A stretch of DNA of 52,192 nt from CAJQND01 sp051010055 (GTDB lineage Bacteria; Pseudomonadota; Alphaproteobacteria; Rhizobiales; CAJQND01): positions 1-52,192 of the forward strand of contig JBPCVY010000124.1 in assembly GCA_051010055.1 (NCBI GenBank), written 5' to 3'. The translations under genes were made by a program, and so were the position numbers. This document shows positions 1 to 8,246 of this stretch, one piece after another. Each line of letters starts with the position of its first letter. Position 1 is the first letter of the stretch. Under the pieces are notes generated by a model. It worked only from the letters and a program-made list of their open reading frames with translations, ran no database searches and had not been told where the DNA came from.

Positions 1-2136
1 GACCAGCCCGTGGCGATTTCAGAGCTTGTTGAAGGTGTGGGAACCCATGAGCGCGACCAGGTTCTGCTGGGGGTTACCGGTTCGGGCAAGACGTTCACTA
101 TGGCCAAGGTAATTGCGGCCACCCAGCGCCCGGCCCTTGTTTTGGCCCCCAATAAAACACTGGCCGCCCAGCTTTACGGGGAATTCAAAAGCTTCTTCCC
201 GGACAATGCGGTGGAGTATTTCGTTTCCTACTACGATTACTACCAGCCCGAAGCTTATGTGCCCCGCTCGGACACCTACATCGAAAAAGAAAGCTCCATC
301 AACGAGCAGATTGACCGCATGCGCCATTCGGCTACCCGCGCCCTTTTGGAACGGGACGATGTGATTATCGTTGCCTCGGTCTCCTGCATTTACGGCATTG
401 GCTCGGTTGAAACCTATTCGGCAATGACGTTTCAGGTTTCCTTAGGCGACAAACTGGACCGCAATCAGCTTCTGGCAGATTTGGTGGCCCTGCAGTACCG
501 GCGCAACGATGCCGCCTTCCAGCGCGGCACTTTCCGCGCCCGGGGTGACACGGTTGAAGTTTTCCCGGCCCACCTGGAAGACAGGGCCTGGCGCATTTCC
601 CTGTTCGGCGATGAGGTGGATGAGATTACCGAGTTCGACCCGCTCACCGGCCAGAAATCGGACAAGCTGAAGCAGGTGAAATTTTACGCCAACTCCCACT
701 ATGTAACGCCCAAGCCCACCCTGCAGCAGGCGGTAAAGCGCATCCAGGCTGATTTACGCACACGCCTTGATGAATATCATGCAGCAGGCCGCATTCTGGA
801 AGCCCAGCGTCTTGAACAGCGCTGCCAGTTTGATGTTGAGATGATCATGGCCACCGGCTCATGCGCGGGGATTGAAAACTATTCGCGTTATCTCACCGGC
901 CGCGCGCCGGGCGAGCCGCCGCCCACCCTGTTTGAATACCTGCCGGACAATGCCCTGGTGTTTGTTGATGAAAGCCATGTGACCGTGCCACAGCTTGGCG
1001 CCATGTTCCGCGGCGACTTCAACCGCAAGGCAACCTTGGCCGAATATGGCTTCCGCCTGCCCTCATGCATTGATAACCGGCCCTTGCGCTTTGAGGAGTG
1101 GGACGCCATGCGCCCGCAATCAATCTATGTGTCGGCGACGCCGGGCGGCTGGGAGATGGACCGCACGGGCGGCGTGTTTGCTGAGCAGGTTATCCGCCCC
1201 ACCGGCCTTACCGACCCAGAAGTTGAAATAAGGCCAGTTGCCACCCAGGTGGACGACCTCATCGCCGAATGCCGGGAGATTGCCGCCAGGGGCCAGCGGG
1301 TTCTGGTAACAACCCTTACCAAGCGCATGGCCGAAGACCTTACCGAATATTTGCACGAACAGGGCATTCGCGTGCGCTACATGCATTCAGACATCGACAC
1401 CCTGGAGCGCATTGAGATTATCCGCGATTTGCGTCTAGGCGCGTTCGATGTGTTGATCGGCATCAACCTGTTGCGCGAGGGGCTGGACATACCCGAATGC
1501 GCCCTGGTGGCCATTCTGGATGCGGACAAGGAAGGCTTTTTGCGTTCTGAGACCTCGCTTATCCAGACCATTGGCCGGGCGGCGCGCAATGTGGATGGCC
1601 GGGTCATTCTCTATGCCGACAAAATCACCGGTTCCATGGAGCGGGCGATTTCCGAAACCGACCGCCGCCGCGACAAGCAAAAGGCTTATAACGTAGAACA
1701 CGGCATTACACCGGAGACCATCCGCCGCGATATTGCCGATATTCTCCACAGCGCCTATGAGCAGGACCATGTGACGGTGGATGCGGGCTTTGCCGAGGAT
1801 GGCAAGCCGCTCATCGGGCATAATCTGGAAACGGTTCTGGAAGACCTCGAAAAGCGCATGCGCGATGCCGCCGCCAACCTTGAGTTTGAGGAAGCAGCCC
1901 GCCTGCGCGATGAAATCAAGCGCCTGCAGGACACCGAGCTGTTATTGTCGAACGATCCGCTTGCCCGCCAAACCCGCGTTGCATCCGAAGCCGGCGCCTA
2001 CGAGGGCGAACGCAAATACGGCAAGGCGGGCAACACGCCTCGCGACAAATCCCGCCCGCACAAACCGGACCTCGACGAAATGACCGTGGGCCGCACGGAA
2101 AAACCGGTGGAACGGAAAAAGCCGAGAAGGGGTTGA
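1..2136 (+). CDS. uvrB: Excinuclease ABC subunit UvrB (5' truncated)
   Basis: DNA damage-verifying subunit of nucleotide excision repair; it receives DNA from UvrA and recruits UvrC for dual incision. The frame is open from the first base of the window, so the N-terminus lies upstream; 711 codons remain. Numbering from the window start, the Walker A motif GVTGSGKT is at 24-31, the tyrosine-rich beta-hairpin (YYDYYQPEAY) near 75-85, helicase motif VI (QTIGRAARN) near 521-530, and the UVR domain (FEEAARLRDEI) near 630-645. A charged tail rich in Lys, Arg and Pro follows the UVR domain. The GTG at base 10 is internal and not a start. The partner uvrC lies about 39 kb downstream on the other strand. 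Confidence 0.98.
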   Translation, partial: DQPVAISELVEGVGTHERDQVLLGVTGSGKTFTMAKVIAATQRPALVLAPNKTLAAQLYGEFKSFFPDNAVEYFVSYYDYYQPEAYVPRSDTYIEKESSINEQIDRMRHSATRALLERDDVIIVASVSCIYGIGSVETYSAMTFQVSLGDKLDRNQLLADLVALQYRRNDAAFQRGTFRARGDTVEVFPAHLEDRAWRISLFGDEVDEITEFDPLTGQKSDKLKQVKFYANSHYVTPKPTLQQAVKRIQADLRTRLDEYHAAGRILEAQRLEQRCQFDVEMIMATGSCAGIENYSRYLTGRAPGEPPPTLFEYLPDNALVFVDESHVTVPQLGAMFRGDFNRKATLAEYGFRLPSCIDNRPLRFEEWDAMRPQSIYVSATPGGWEMDRTGGVFAEQVIRPTGLTDPEVEIRPVATQVDDLIAECREIAARGQRVLVTTLTKRMAEDLTEYLHEQGIRVRYMHSDIDTLERIEIIRDLRLGAFDVLIGINLLREGLDIPECALVAILDADKEGFLRSETSLIQTIGRAARNVDGRVILYADKITGSMERAISETDRRRDKQKAYNVEHGITPETIRRDIADILHSAYEQDHVTVDAGFAEDGKPLIGHNLETVLEDLEKRMRDAAANLEFEEAARLRDEIKRLQDTELLLSNDPLARQTRVASEAGAYEGERKYGKAGNTPRDKSRPHKPDLDEMTVGRTEKPVERKKPRRG

Positions 2137-2315
2137 GTTCCAAACACGACACCTCTCGAAGGAAGGGCTAGAGCTTCTCTTTTCCTTTTTTGACTGAGTA
2201 AATCTAAAATTCGCGACCTCAGTATATCCTTGCGAAATTAGCTCTATAGCTTCGACACTATTCGGTTGACGACTGTTGCTCTTCAATTAACTGTTTGAAA
2301 AACGAGGCGCCCCCC

Positions 2316-3551
2316 TCACCCGCCGGAGAACCAATCCAGGAACGCTTTGATCACCACTGCGTTGGTCACGTCCACGAAGAATGCGGAGACCAGCGGCAGG
2401 ATGATAAAGGCCATTGGTGCGGGGCCGTGGGCTTTTGTCACCGCTGTCATATTGGCGATGGCCGTTGGGGTTGCGCCCATGGCAAAGCCGCCGAACCCGG
2501 CGCTGAGCACCGCCGCCTGGTAATCGCGGCCCATAAGCGGAAACAACACGAACAAAATGAACGCCACGGCGGCAACGGTTTGTATCGCAAGGATGATCAT
2601 GAGCGGGCCGGCAAGGCCGGCTATGGTCCACAGCTGCATGCTCATGAGCGACATGGCCAGAAACAAGCCCAGCGAAAAGTCTGAAACCAGCGCCAGGGAA
2701 TTGGTGCGCGCTGGCCACGATATGCCCGGGAAAATATGCGGCACGGTGTTGGAAAGCAAAATGCCCGCAAGCAGGCATGTCACAAACAGCGGCAGCTTGA
2801 AGCCCGCCGCCACCAGCGCCTCGTTCGCCGCATAACCCAGGATAATGGCCAGATGCAGCGCCAGAATGACCCGCATAAGGTTGATGTGATTTATCTTCTG
2901 GTCCTCGCCGGCTTTGGCATGGGGCAAGCCGACGGTGGGGGTTTCATCCATTGCCGTTGATTTCAAATCGCCGCGGGTGATGAGATATTGCGCAATCGGT
3001 CCGCCAATAAGGCTGGCAATGACGAGGCCCAGCGTGGCGCAGGCGACCCCGATTTCCAGCGCATTGACCACCCCGTGATCGGCGGCAATATCCGGCGCCC
3101 AGGCAATGGTGGTGCCGTGCCCGCCAATGAGCGATGCAGAGCCTGCAAGAATGCCCACCGCATAGGGCTGGCCAAGCCCGAGGGCTGCGGCAACGCCAAC
3201 AATGTCCTGAACCACAATGAAACCGAGGGTGAGCACCAGCATGATGGCCAGTGGCCGCCCGCCTGCAATGAGGTCTGAAAAGCGCGCATTCAGGCCAATT
3301 GCGGTGAAGAAATAAACCAGCAACGCATTGCGCGCCTCAAGCTCGTATGAAATTTGCAAATCAAACAAAAGGAAAGTGCCAAGCGCTATCGCTGCGCCAA
3401 TCAGCCCGCCGGTGACCGGCTCTGGAATATTGTAGTGCCGCAGAAAGGTGAACCGCTTGTTGATTTGCATGCCGGTCAGAAAAACGATAATGCCGATGGT
3501 GACCGCGATAAACTCCGGCACTTCCAGCACATTCGCGGCTTGTTCAGGCAT
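2316..3551 (-). CDS. gltS: Sodium/glutamate symporter, GltS family
   Basis: Inner-membrane Na+-coupled glutamate carrier of the ESS family. The 411-residue product is close to the usual length of about 400 and is almost entirely hydrophobic, with about ten membrane segments. Family signatures are visible: the N-terminal GMQINKR, the glycine-rich re-entrant loop GSASLIGGHGT near residue 140, and the matching second-half loop GFGGFAMGATPTAIANM near residue 360. A good ribosome site (AGGAG) lies just before the ATG at 3551. It stands alone, divergent from the pentapeptide-repeat gene across a 161-base gap. The 179 bases between it and uvrB hold no gene I can support. Confidence 0.93.
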   Translation of the reverse strand: MPEQAANVLEVPEFIAVTIGIIVFLTGMQINKRFTFLRHYNIPEPVTGGLIGAAIALGTFLLFDLQISYELEARNALLVYFFTAIGLNARFSDLIAGGRPLAIMLVLTLGFIVVQDIVGVAAALGLGQPYAVGILAGSASLIGGHGTTIAWAPDIAADHGVVNALEIGVACATLGLVIASLIGGPIAQYLITRGDLKSTAMDETPTVGLPHAKAGEDQKINHINLMRVILALHLAIILGYAANEALVAAGFKLPLFVTCLLAGILLSNTVPHIFPGISWPARTNSLALVSDFSLGLFLAMSLMSMQLWTIAGLAGPLMIILAIQTVAAVAFILFVLFPLMGRDYQAAVLSAGFGGFAMGATPTAIANMTAVTKAHGPAPMAFIILPLVSAFFVDVTNAVVIKAFLDWFSGG

Positions 3552-3712
3552 TCCCGGCTCCTAAAGCACCATCCGATGGAAAAACCATCAGCCCTGATCT
3601 GCGCCGGGCCAACAGCGGTATTGAGGATTAGTATGATTGTATATTGCGCTGGCAACGGCAATGAAAATTCCGTTATGCTCCAGCCAGATTGTAGCGAGGG
3701 AGAAAGACGCCG

Positions 3713-4258
3713 ATGAAACGGAAAATTTTACTCGCGGCAAGTTTTGCGCTGCTCACCATTTCCGCTGGCCCGCTGGCAGCACATGATCCGGCGGTTGAGG
3801 AAAAGCTGCGCGGCGCAAAGGCGTGCGCTGGCTGTAATCTTGCCGGGGCAAATTTCTCCGGCCAGGATTTAAGCGGGGCCAATCTGGCCGGCGCAAACCT
3901 TTCCGGTGCAAACCTTACCGAGGCAAAACTGATTGGTGTGAATCTGACCGGCGCAAATCTCACCGGCGCAGAGCTTTTGAAAGCGAATTTCTCGAAGGCC
4001 AATCTCAACGGCGCTGACGTTGCCGGCGCCAATCTCAGCTACGCCAATTTTTCCGGCTCTGATCTACGCGATGCCGACCTTTCCGGCGTTGACAGTGTTC
4101 ACGTCAACTATGAAGGGGCCAATATGGTCAAGGCTGATCTGGCCGGCGCAGACTTAAGCTTTGCAAAATTCAAAGGCGCAGACATTACCGATGCCATTCT
4201 CGACGGCGTCGATATGGAAGGCGCAGATTTTGAAGGGACAAAAGGCTTCCTGCCCTGA
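3713..4258 (+). CDS. Exported pentapeptide-repeat protein
   Basis: The 181-residue product begins with a signal peptide (about residues 1-22, ending GPLAA) followed by a short linker with a CAGC pair at C38/C41. From about residue 42 to 175 it is built of A(N/D)LXX pentapeptide repeats, such as GANLSGANLTEAKL, which in known families fold into a right-handed quadrilateral beta-helix. The signal peptide suggests a periplasmic location, unlike the cytosolic gyrase-protecting Qnr and MfpA proteins. The function cannot be told from sequence. The start ATG follows GAGGGAG at a normal distance. It converges on the metallo-hydrolase gene with only three bases between the stop codons. Confidence 0.85.
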   Translation: MKRKILLAASFALLTISAGPLAAHDPAVEEKLRGAKACAGCNLAGANFSGQDLSGANLAGANLSGANLTEAKLIGVNLTGANLTGAELLKANFSKANLNGADVAGANLSYANFSGSDLRDADLSGVDSVHVNYEGANMVKADLAGADLSFAKFKGADITDAILDGVDMEGADFEGTKGFLP

Positions 4259-4261
4259 CCT

Positions 4262-4930
4262 CTAGGACAACCCTTGCAGGAAAGGATTGATCTGGCGTTC
4301 CTGGCCAATGGTAGAGCCGGGTCCGTGCCCACACAAAAAGCCAACTTCATCACCAAGCGGCAGCAAATGATCACGGATGGAATCAAGCAGCTGCTGGTGA
4401 TTGCCACGCGGCAAATCGGTGCGTCCTATGGAGCCGCGGAATAACACATCCCCTACCAGGGCAATGCGTGCTTCAGGCTGGAAAAAGACAACCGAACCGG
4501 GGCTGTGGCCCGGGCAGTGGAACACCCGCCAGTCGCACCCGGCCAAGGTCACAGTATTGCCGTGGGAAAGCCACTTGTCAGGCTCAACATTGCGCGAACC
4601 GGCAATGCCATATTGGGCGCCGGACTGCTCAAGGCTTTCAAGCAGAAAGCGGTCATCTTCATGGGGCCCGATTATTTCCACACCAAGGCGTTCGCGCAAT
4701 TCATCGGCGCCACCCGCATGATCGATATGGCCATGGGTTAGGAAAATATTCTTGATATTGGCGCCGCTCTTTTCGATGGCCGCCATGATGTTGTCCACAT
4801 CGCCGCCCGGATCGATAACCACCCCATCCATTGTCGCCTCGTTCCAGACGAGTGTGCAATTTTGCTGCAGCGGCGTAACCGGCACAATGCCGGCCTGCAG
4901 CTTGACCTGTGTTGATGGGGTATCATCCAT
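4262..4930 (-). CDS. MBL-fold hydrolase, glyoxalase II-like (YcbL type)
   Basis: Metallo-beta-lactamase-fold hydrolase of 222 residues. The metal-binding motif THGHIDH is at residues 65-71; further ligands are the His in HCPGHSPGS, the Asp in LVGDVLF and the His in LCGHGPGS. The length and the LVGDVLFRGSIGR stretch match the short YcbL/glyoxalase II-like branch, which cleaves thioesters such as S-lactoylglutathione, rather than full-length GloB of about 255 residues with its C-terminal substrate domain. The exact substrate is inference. It converges with the pentapeptide-repeat gene and diverges from the reductase gene at 5091. Confidence 0.9.
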   Translation of the reverse strand: MDDTPSTQVKLQAGIVPVTPLQQNCTLVWNEATMDGVVIDPGGDVDNIMAAIEKSGANIKNIFLTHGHIDHAGGADELRERLGVEIIGPHEDDRFLLESLEQSGAQYGIAGSRNVEPDKWLSHGNTVTLAGCDWRVFHCPGHSPGSVVFFQPEARIALVGDVLFRGSIGRTDLPRGNHQQLLDSIRDHLLPLGDEVGFLCGHGPGSTIGQERQINPFLQGLS

Positions 4931-5090
4931 TGCCGCGATCCTCGATTTTCAGGTTTCCAGATTCCGGTGGGTAGCCCAATTGCATCTAGAGAGCAAAGCC
5001 ATTTTTGAAAAAATGATGCAAGCAAACTGGGCGGATTTGCCGTAAGCTCGCGTGATAGCGATAGGAAATTCCAGGGAACAGGAAGCGCAA

Positions 5091-6092
5091 ATGCCGGAAA
5101 ACAAAATGCTGAAGCTCGCCGCCCGTCCGCAAGGCATGGCGAAGCGTGACGATTTCGAAATCACCACCGGTGAAGCTGGCGAACCCGGAGCTGGTGAATT
5201 CTTGGTCAAAGTGGAAATGATATCCATAGACCCAGCCATGCGTGGCTGGATGAATGAAGGAAAATCTTACGTACCTCCCGTTGCCATTGGAGAGGTAATG
5301 CGGGCGCTCGCAGGTGGCACGGTGGTGGCCTCCAACCACCCGAAATATAAGGAAGGCGATGCGGTGTATGGCCTGTTCGGGGTACAGGAATATGCAGTTT
5401 CCGACGGCCAATCAGTATCGAAGCTGGACCTTGGCTCTGCTGGCCTTGAAGATTGGCTTGGCGGGCTTGGCATGCCGGGGATTACCGCCTATTTCGGGCT
5501 TTTGGATGTGTGCCAGCCGAAAGAGGGAGAAACGGTTGTTGTTTCAGCAGCCTCCGGCGCAGTTGGCTCCATTGTCGGGCAAATCGCGAAAATAAAGGGC
5601 TGTCGTGTTGTTGGCATTGCGGGCGGCCCTGAGAAATGCGCATTCGTGACCGGTGAATTGGGTTTTGATGCCTGCATCGATTACAAGAATGATAATATCT
5701 ATGAGGCGCTGAAGCGCGACTGTCCGGATGGAATAGACATCTATTTCGAGAATGTCGGCGGTGAAATTTTCGACACGGTCCTCACCCAGATGAACACGTT
5801 CGGACGCATTGCTGTTTGCGGCATGATTTCCGCCTACAATGCAACCTCTGCGCCGGAGGGCCCGAAGAACCTGCGTTCAATCCTTGTGAACCGGCTCAAT
5901 ATGCGCGGCTTTATCGTTTTCGATTTTTTCGACCGCTATCCCGAAGCCATCAAGGCGCTGGCGGAGTGGCACGCGGAAGGCCTTGTGAAATTCCGCCAAG
6001 ATGTACGCGGCGGCGGTATTGATGCCTATCCGGACGTGTTGAACCTTCTGTTCACCGGCGGCAATAACGGAAAGCTGGTGCTGAAAGTCTAG
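5091..6092 (+). CDS. NADPH-dependent medium-chain reductase (CurA/PTGR type)
   Basis: Zinc-free medium-chain dehydrogenase/reductase of 333 residues, of the leukotriene B4 12-hydroxydehydrogenase/prostaglandin reductase/CurA group, which reduces activated C=C bonds with NADPH. Visible signatures are SIDPAMRGWM in the catalytic domain, the nucleotide-binding stretch SAASGAVGSIVGQIAK and YFENVGGEIFD. No zinc-ligand cysteine cluster is present. I place the start at the ATG at 5091, preceded by AGGAAG, rather than at the in-frame GTG at 5052, which would add 13 poorly conserved residues. The stop codon overlaps that of the convergent amidotransferase gene by four bases. The natural substrate is unknown. 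Confidence 0.92.
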   Translation: MPENKMLKLAARPQGMAKRDDFEITTGEAGEPGAGEFLVKVEMISIDPAMRGWMNEGKSYVPPVAIGEVMRALAGGTVVASNHPKYKEGDAVYGLFGVQEYAVSDGQSVSKLDLGSAGLEDWLGGLGMPGITAYFGLLDVCQPKEGETVVVSAASGAVGSIVGQIAKIKGCRVVGIAGGPEKCAFVTGELGFDACIDYKNDNIYEALKRDCPDGIDIYFENVGGEIFDTVLTQMNTFGRIAVCGMISAYNATSAPEGPKNLRSILVNRLNMRGFIVFDFFDRYPEAIKALAEWHAEGLVKFRQDVRGGGIDAYPDVLNLLFTGGNNGKLVLKV

Positions 6093-6838
6093 CTGGCTGC
6101 AGCAGGTGCGCGTTCTGCGCGGATGAGGCCGTTAACGCTGAGCCAGCGGGTAAACAGCCGCTCAGCATTTTTATTGGCTTGCGGCAGGTACTCAAGCGCT
6201 TGCTTCAAAAAACGCTCATGGGCGCCCTCTCCGCGGAGCGCGGCCATATTGTCTATGCATTCGCGCACTGTAAGCCAAGAATCGACACGCTCCATGGTCG
6301 CTTCAGCATGAAATTGGATAGAGGCCGCATGGGGCCCGACACTCATTGCCTGAATGGCGCAGGCTTTGGATGATGCGGTTACCCGCGCATCCGGTGGCGG
6401 CACAATCACCTCAGCGGTATGCCATTGCAGCCAACGGTCATTATCGGCCATGGCGCTGAACACGGGGTCGGCGCTGGCCGCTTCACTACGCTTTACCTGC
6501 AGCATGCCAAGCTCGTCTTTTTTGGCCGGGCCAACTTCACCGCCCAGCGCATCTGCAAGCAATTGATGGCCAAAACAAACGCCGAAATAGGGTTTCCGCA
6601 AATCCTGAACCCAATGGCGGATTGTTGCTTTTTCTTCTACGAGCCAGGGATATTTATCTTCCTGCCACACCTGCTGGGACGCGCCCATCACCAGCATCAA
6701 CTGGCAATTTTCAGGTGCAGGCATGCTTAATCCTGCGTTCAAGTTGACGCAATCAAACTCTATTCCATGCCGGCTCAGAATATCTCCAAGAAGACCGGGG
6801 CCTTCGCCCTCCAGATGCTTCAGTACAACCGCGCGCAT
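6089..6838 (-). CDS. Class I glutamine amidotransferase-like protein
   Basis: Stand-alone GATase1 domain of 249 residues, as in the GMP synthase-like amidotransferases. The nucleophile elbow GVCFGHQLLADALGG carries the catalytic Cys near residue 88, and the downstream QFHAEA supplies the His and Glu of the triad. An oxyanion-type stretch (LMLVMGASQQVWQ) lies near residue 50. Such proteins hydrolyse glutamine or gamma-glutamyl compounds; the acceptor cannot be inferred here because no synthetase partner is adjacent. Its stop codon shares four bases (CTAG) with the convergent reductase gene. Confidence 0.87.
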   Translation of the reverse strand: MRAVVLKHLEGEGPGLLGDILSRHGIEFDCVNLNAGLSMPAPENCQLMLVMGASQQVWQEDKYPWLVEEKATIRHWVQDLRKPYFGVCFGHQLLADALGGEVGPAKKDELGMLQVKRSEAASADPVFSAMADNDRWLQWHTAEVIVPPPDARVTASSKACAIQAMSVGPHAASIQFHAEATMERVDSWLTVRECIDNMAALRGEGAHERFLKQALEYLPQANKNAERLFTRWLSVNGLIRAERAPAAAS

Positions 6839-6960
6839 AAAGTGTTTTTCCAGTCAAATCGCCTAATTTGCAAGCGTCTCATTAACCCATCATTGACCAT
6901 ATGATAACCATTTTCTCAAGCTGTTAGAGAATTTTTGGCCCGAGTGTGAGATAAAGGGGT

Positions 6961-7245
6961 ATGTTTGCTCTGCTGGGAAAAATGAGCGGTTTCCGATACC
7001 GCCGCGAACGCCGCGCCGCCATTTGGTTTATCGGCGGGTTTGCTGCCGCAATGATTGCTGGCCAGGTGCTGGATGAAACCCATTGCACTTTTGACAGCGC
7101 TCACGAAAAACCAATGCTGAACTGGCTTGGACGGCTATGTTCTGACATACGTGTTTCGAGCACGGACTTGTCCACCGGCGGTGCCTCATTGAACAAGCTT
7201 CCGGCCCGCGGCGCGTTGAAGAAAACATTTACCTTCACCGACTGA
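6961..7245 (+). CDS. Small hypothetical membrane-anchored protein
   Basis: Possible gene of 94 codons; ATG at 6961, or more likely at 6982 after GGGAAAA. The product has a basic N-terminus (RYRRERRAA) followed by one hydrophobic segment (IWFIGGFAAAMIAG) and a polar tail with two cysteines, consistent with a single-pass or secreted protein. I recognise no family. In favour: it stops at 7245, eight bases before the C-terminus I infer for the convergent RNase T2 (7253). Against: it overlaps the RNase frame as literally read, and its length could be chance. Confidence 0.4.
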   Translation: MFALLGKMSGFRYRRERRAAIWFIGGFAAAMIAGQVLDETHCTFDSAHEKPMLNWLGRLCSDIRVSSTDLSTGGASLNKLPARGALKKTFTFTD

Positions 7246-7914
7246 TTGCCGGTTACCGTACTGGTGGCAAAACCAGTGTGCGGGCGCGGCACTGCCTCTT
7301 TTCGTTGGCGCTGCAGGCTGCAAGTTGCGGCCAAAACACACGCGCACCCCCCTCAAGACGCCGCGATCACGGCTGTTCCCGCACTGGATGGAAATCATTT
7401 CCGGCTTCAGCCAATTGTTGGTTTTCAGAAAATCTTCCCTGAGCGTTGATGGCGTAATCTCCACCGTATGCGCGGGCGCAATGTAACGCGCGGGCACCTG
7501 TAGGCGCGAAAACAATTCCCGGGTCAGGGAAAAATAATGTTCCTGGGAAAGCCCTGAGCAAGTTCCGTGCTTCCTCCATTCGTGAACAACAAGCCGTTTT
7601 GACGGCATAATGGGCAGCATTTCTTCAATCAGCACATTGGGCACATAACGCTCAGAGGTTGCGCAAAAATCCGGCCAGCCTGAGCGGTGCTGCGGCCATA
7701 GCCCGTGCACCACAAAAGTATATTTTCGCCCTGGTCCGCACTGCAAATTATCTCCCCGCCCGGCCTTGCTGGCGCAATGGGTGGGCGACCAAGACAATGC
7801 AAGAGTGTAATAGTCGAATTTGCCTGATACATTCCGCGCCAGGGAAGGCCACTTGAAAGCGGCCATGCCAAGAAAAAGGGCAATCGCAATTACTGCAAGG
7901 AGAGCTTTGCGCAC
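7186..7914 (-). CDS. RNase T2 family ribonuclease, apparent C-terminal frameshift
   Basis: Exported endoribonuclease. A GTG start at 7914 is followed by an N-terminal hydrophobic anchor or signal (residues 2-20). Both catalytic segments are present: FVVHGLWPQ with H70, and HEWRKHGTC with H111, E112, K115 and H116. Cysteines at 47, 59, 84, 119, 178 and 193 fit a disulfide-bonded periplasmic fold. As read, the frame continues to 7186 with 242 residues. After NLQP (residue 200, near 7316-7317), however, a one-base shift gives CSANEKRQCRARTLVLPPVR and a stop at 7253, which looks like the genuine end and would make 220 residues. This is either a real one-base deletion or a sequence error. The cysteine-rich gene at 7926 lies 11 bases upstream in the same direction. 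Confidence 0.85.
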   Translation of the reverse strand: MRKALLAVIAIALFLGMAAFKWPSLARNVSGKFDYYTLALSWSPTHCASKAGRGDNLQCGPGRKYTFVVHGLWPQHRSGWPDFCATSERYVPNVLIEEMLPIMPSKRLVVHEWRKHGTCSGLSQEHYFSLTRELFSRLQVPARYIAPAHTVEITPSTLREDFLKTNNWLKPEMISIQCGNSRDRGVLRGVRVCFGRNLQPAAPTKRGSAAPAHWFCHQYGNRQSVGEGKCFLQRAAGRKLVQ

Positions 7915-7925
7915 GAATTAACCGG

Positions 7926-8189
7926 TTAGTTTTTCACCACACCTGCGATATCGACACGCGGCGTATTTTGTGGTGGTCGGGAACGGGCTTGCGGGCAAAT
8001 ATCGGAAAGGACTTTCCAGGAAGTATTGTTCAAATTGAGCTCGCACTTTGAAAGTTTGCCGCGAATGCAGGTGACTTCGCCCAGAGCATATTTCACGCCA
8101 TTATAACGGCACTTGCAGTTCGGCCCCGCCTCTGCAAGCGGTGCATACAAAAGTAAAACCAATCCAGTCATTAAGGTGTACTTCAACAT
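7926..8189 (-). CDS. Small cysteine-rich exported protein
   Basis: The 87-residue product has a clear signal peptide (about 1-21, cleavage near AEAGPN) and a mature part with five cysteines: C25, C27, C41, C49 and C65. Its core reads CKCRYNG, then TCIRG, then CELNLNNTSW. This resembles small conserved periplasmic proteins of Rhizobiales, but I cannot name a family. It lies directly upstream of the RNase T2 gene, 11 bases apart and on the same strand, so the two are probably co-transcribed and co-exported. The C-terminal 20 residues (RSRPPQNTPRVD onward) look unstructured. Confidence 0.72.
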   Translation of the reverse strand: MLKYTLMTGLVLLLYAPLAEAGPNCKCRYNGVKYALGEVTCIRGKLSKCELNLNNTSWKVLSDICPQARSRPPQNTPRVDIAGVVKN

Positions 8190-8246
8190 ACGCGCGATTC
8201 TAGCACATATTCATCTTCGAATGAACCAGGCCATTAGGTTTCCAGC

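Noticed and set aside
2137..2315. Possible terminator after uvrB (AAGGAAG ... CTTTTCCTTTTTT)
   Set aside because: Pairing is short and interrupted, so it cannot be told from a T-rich stretch.
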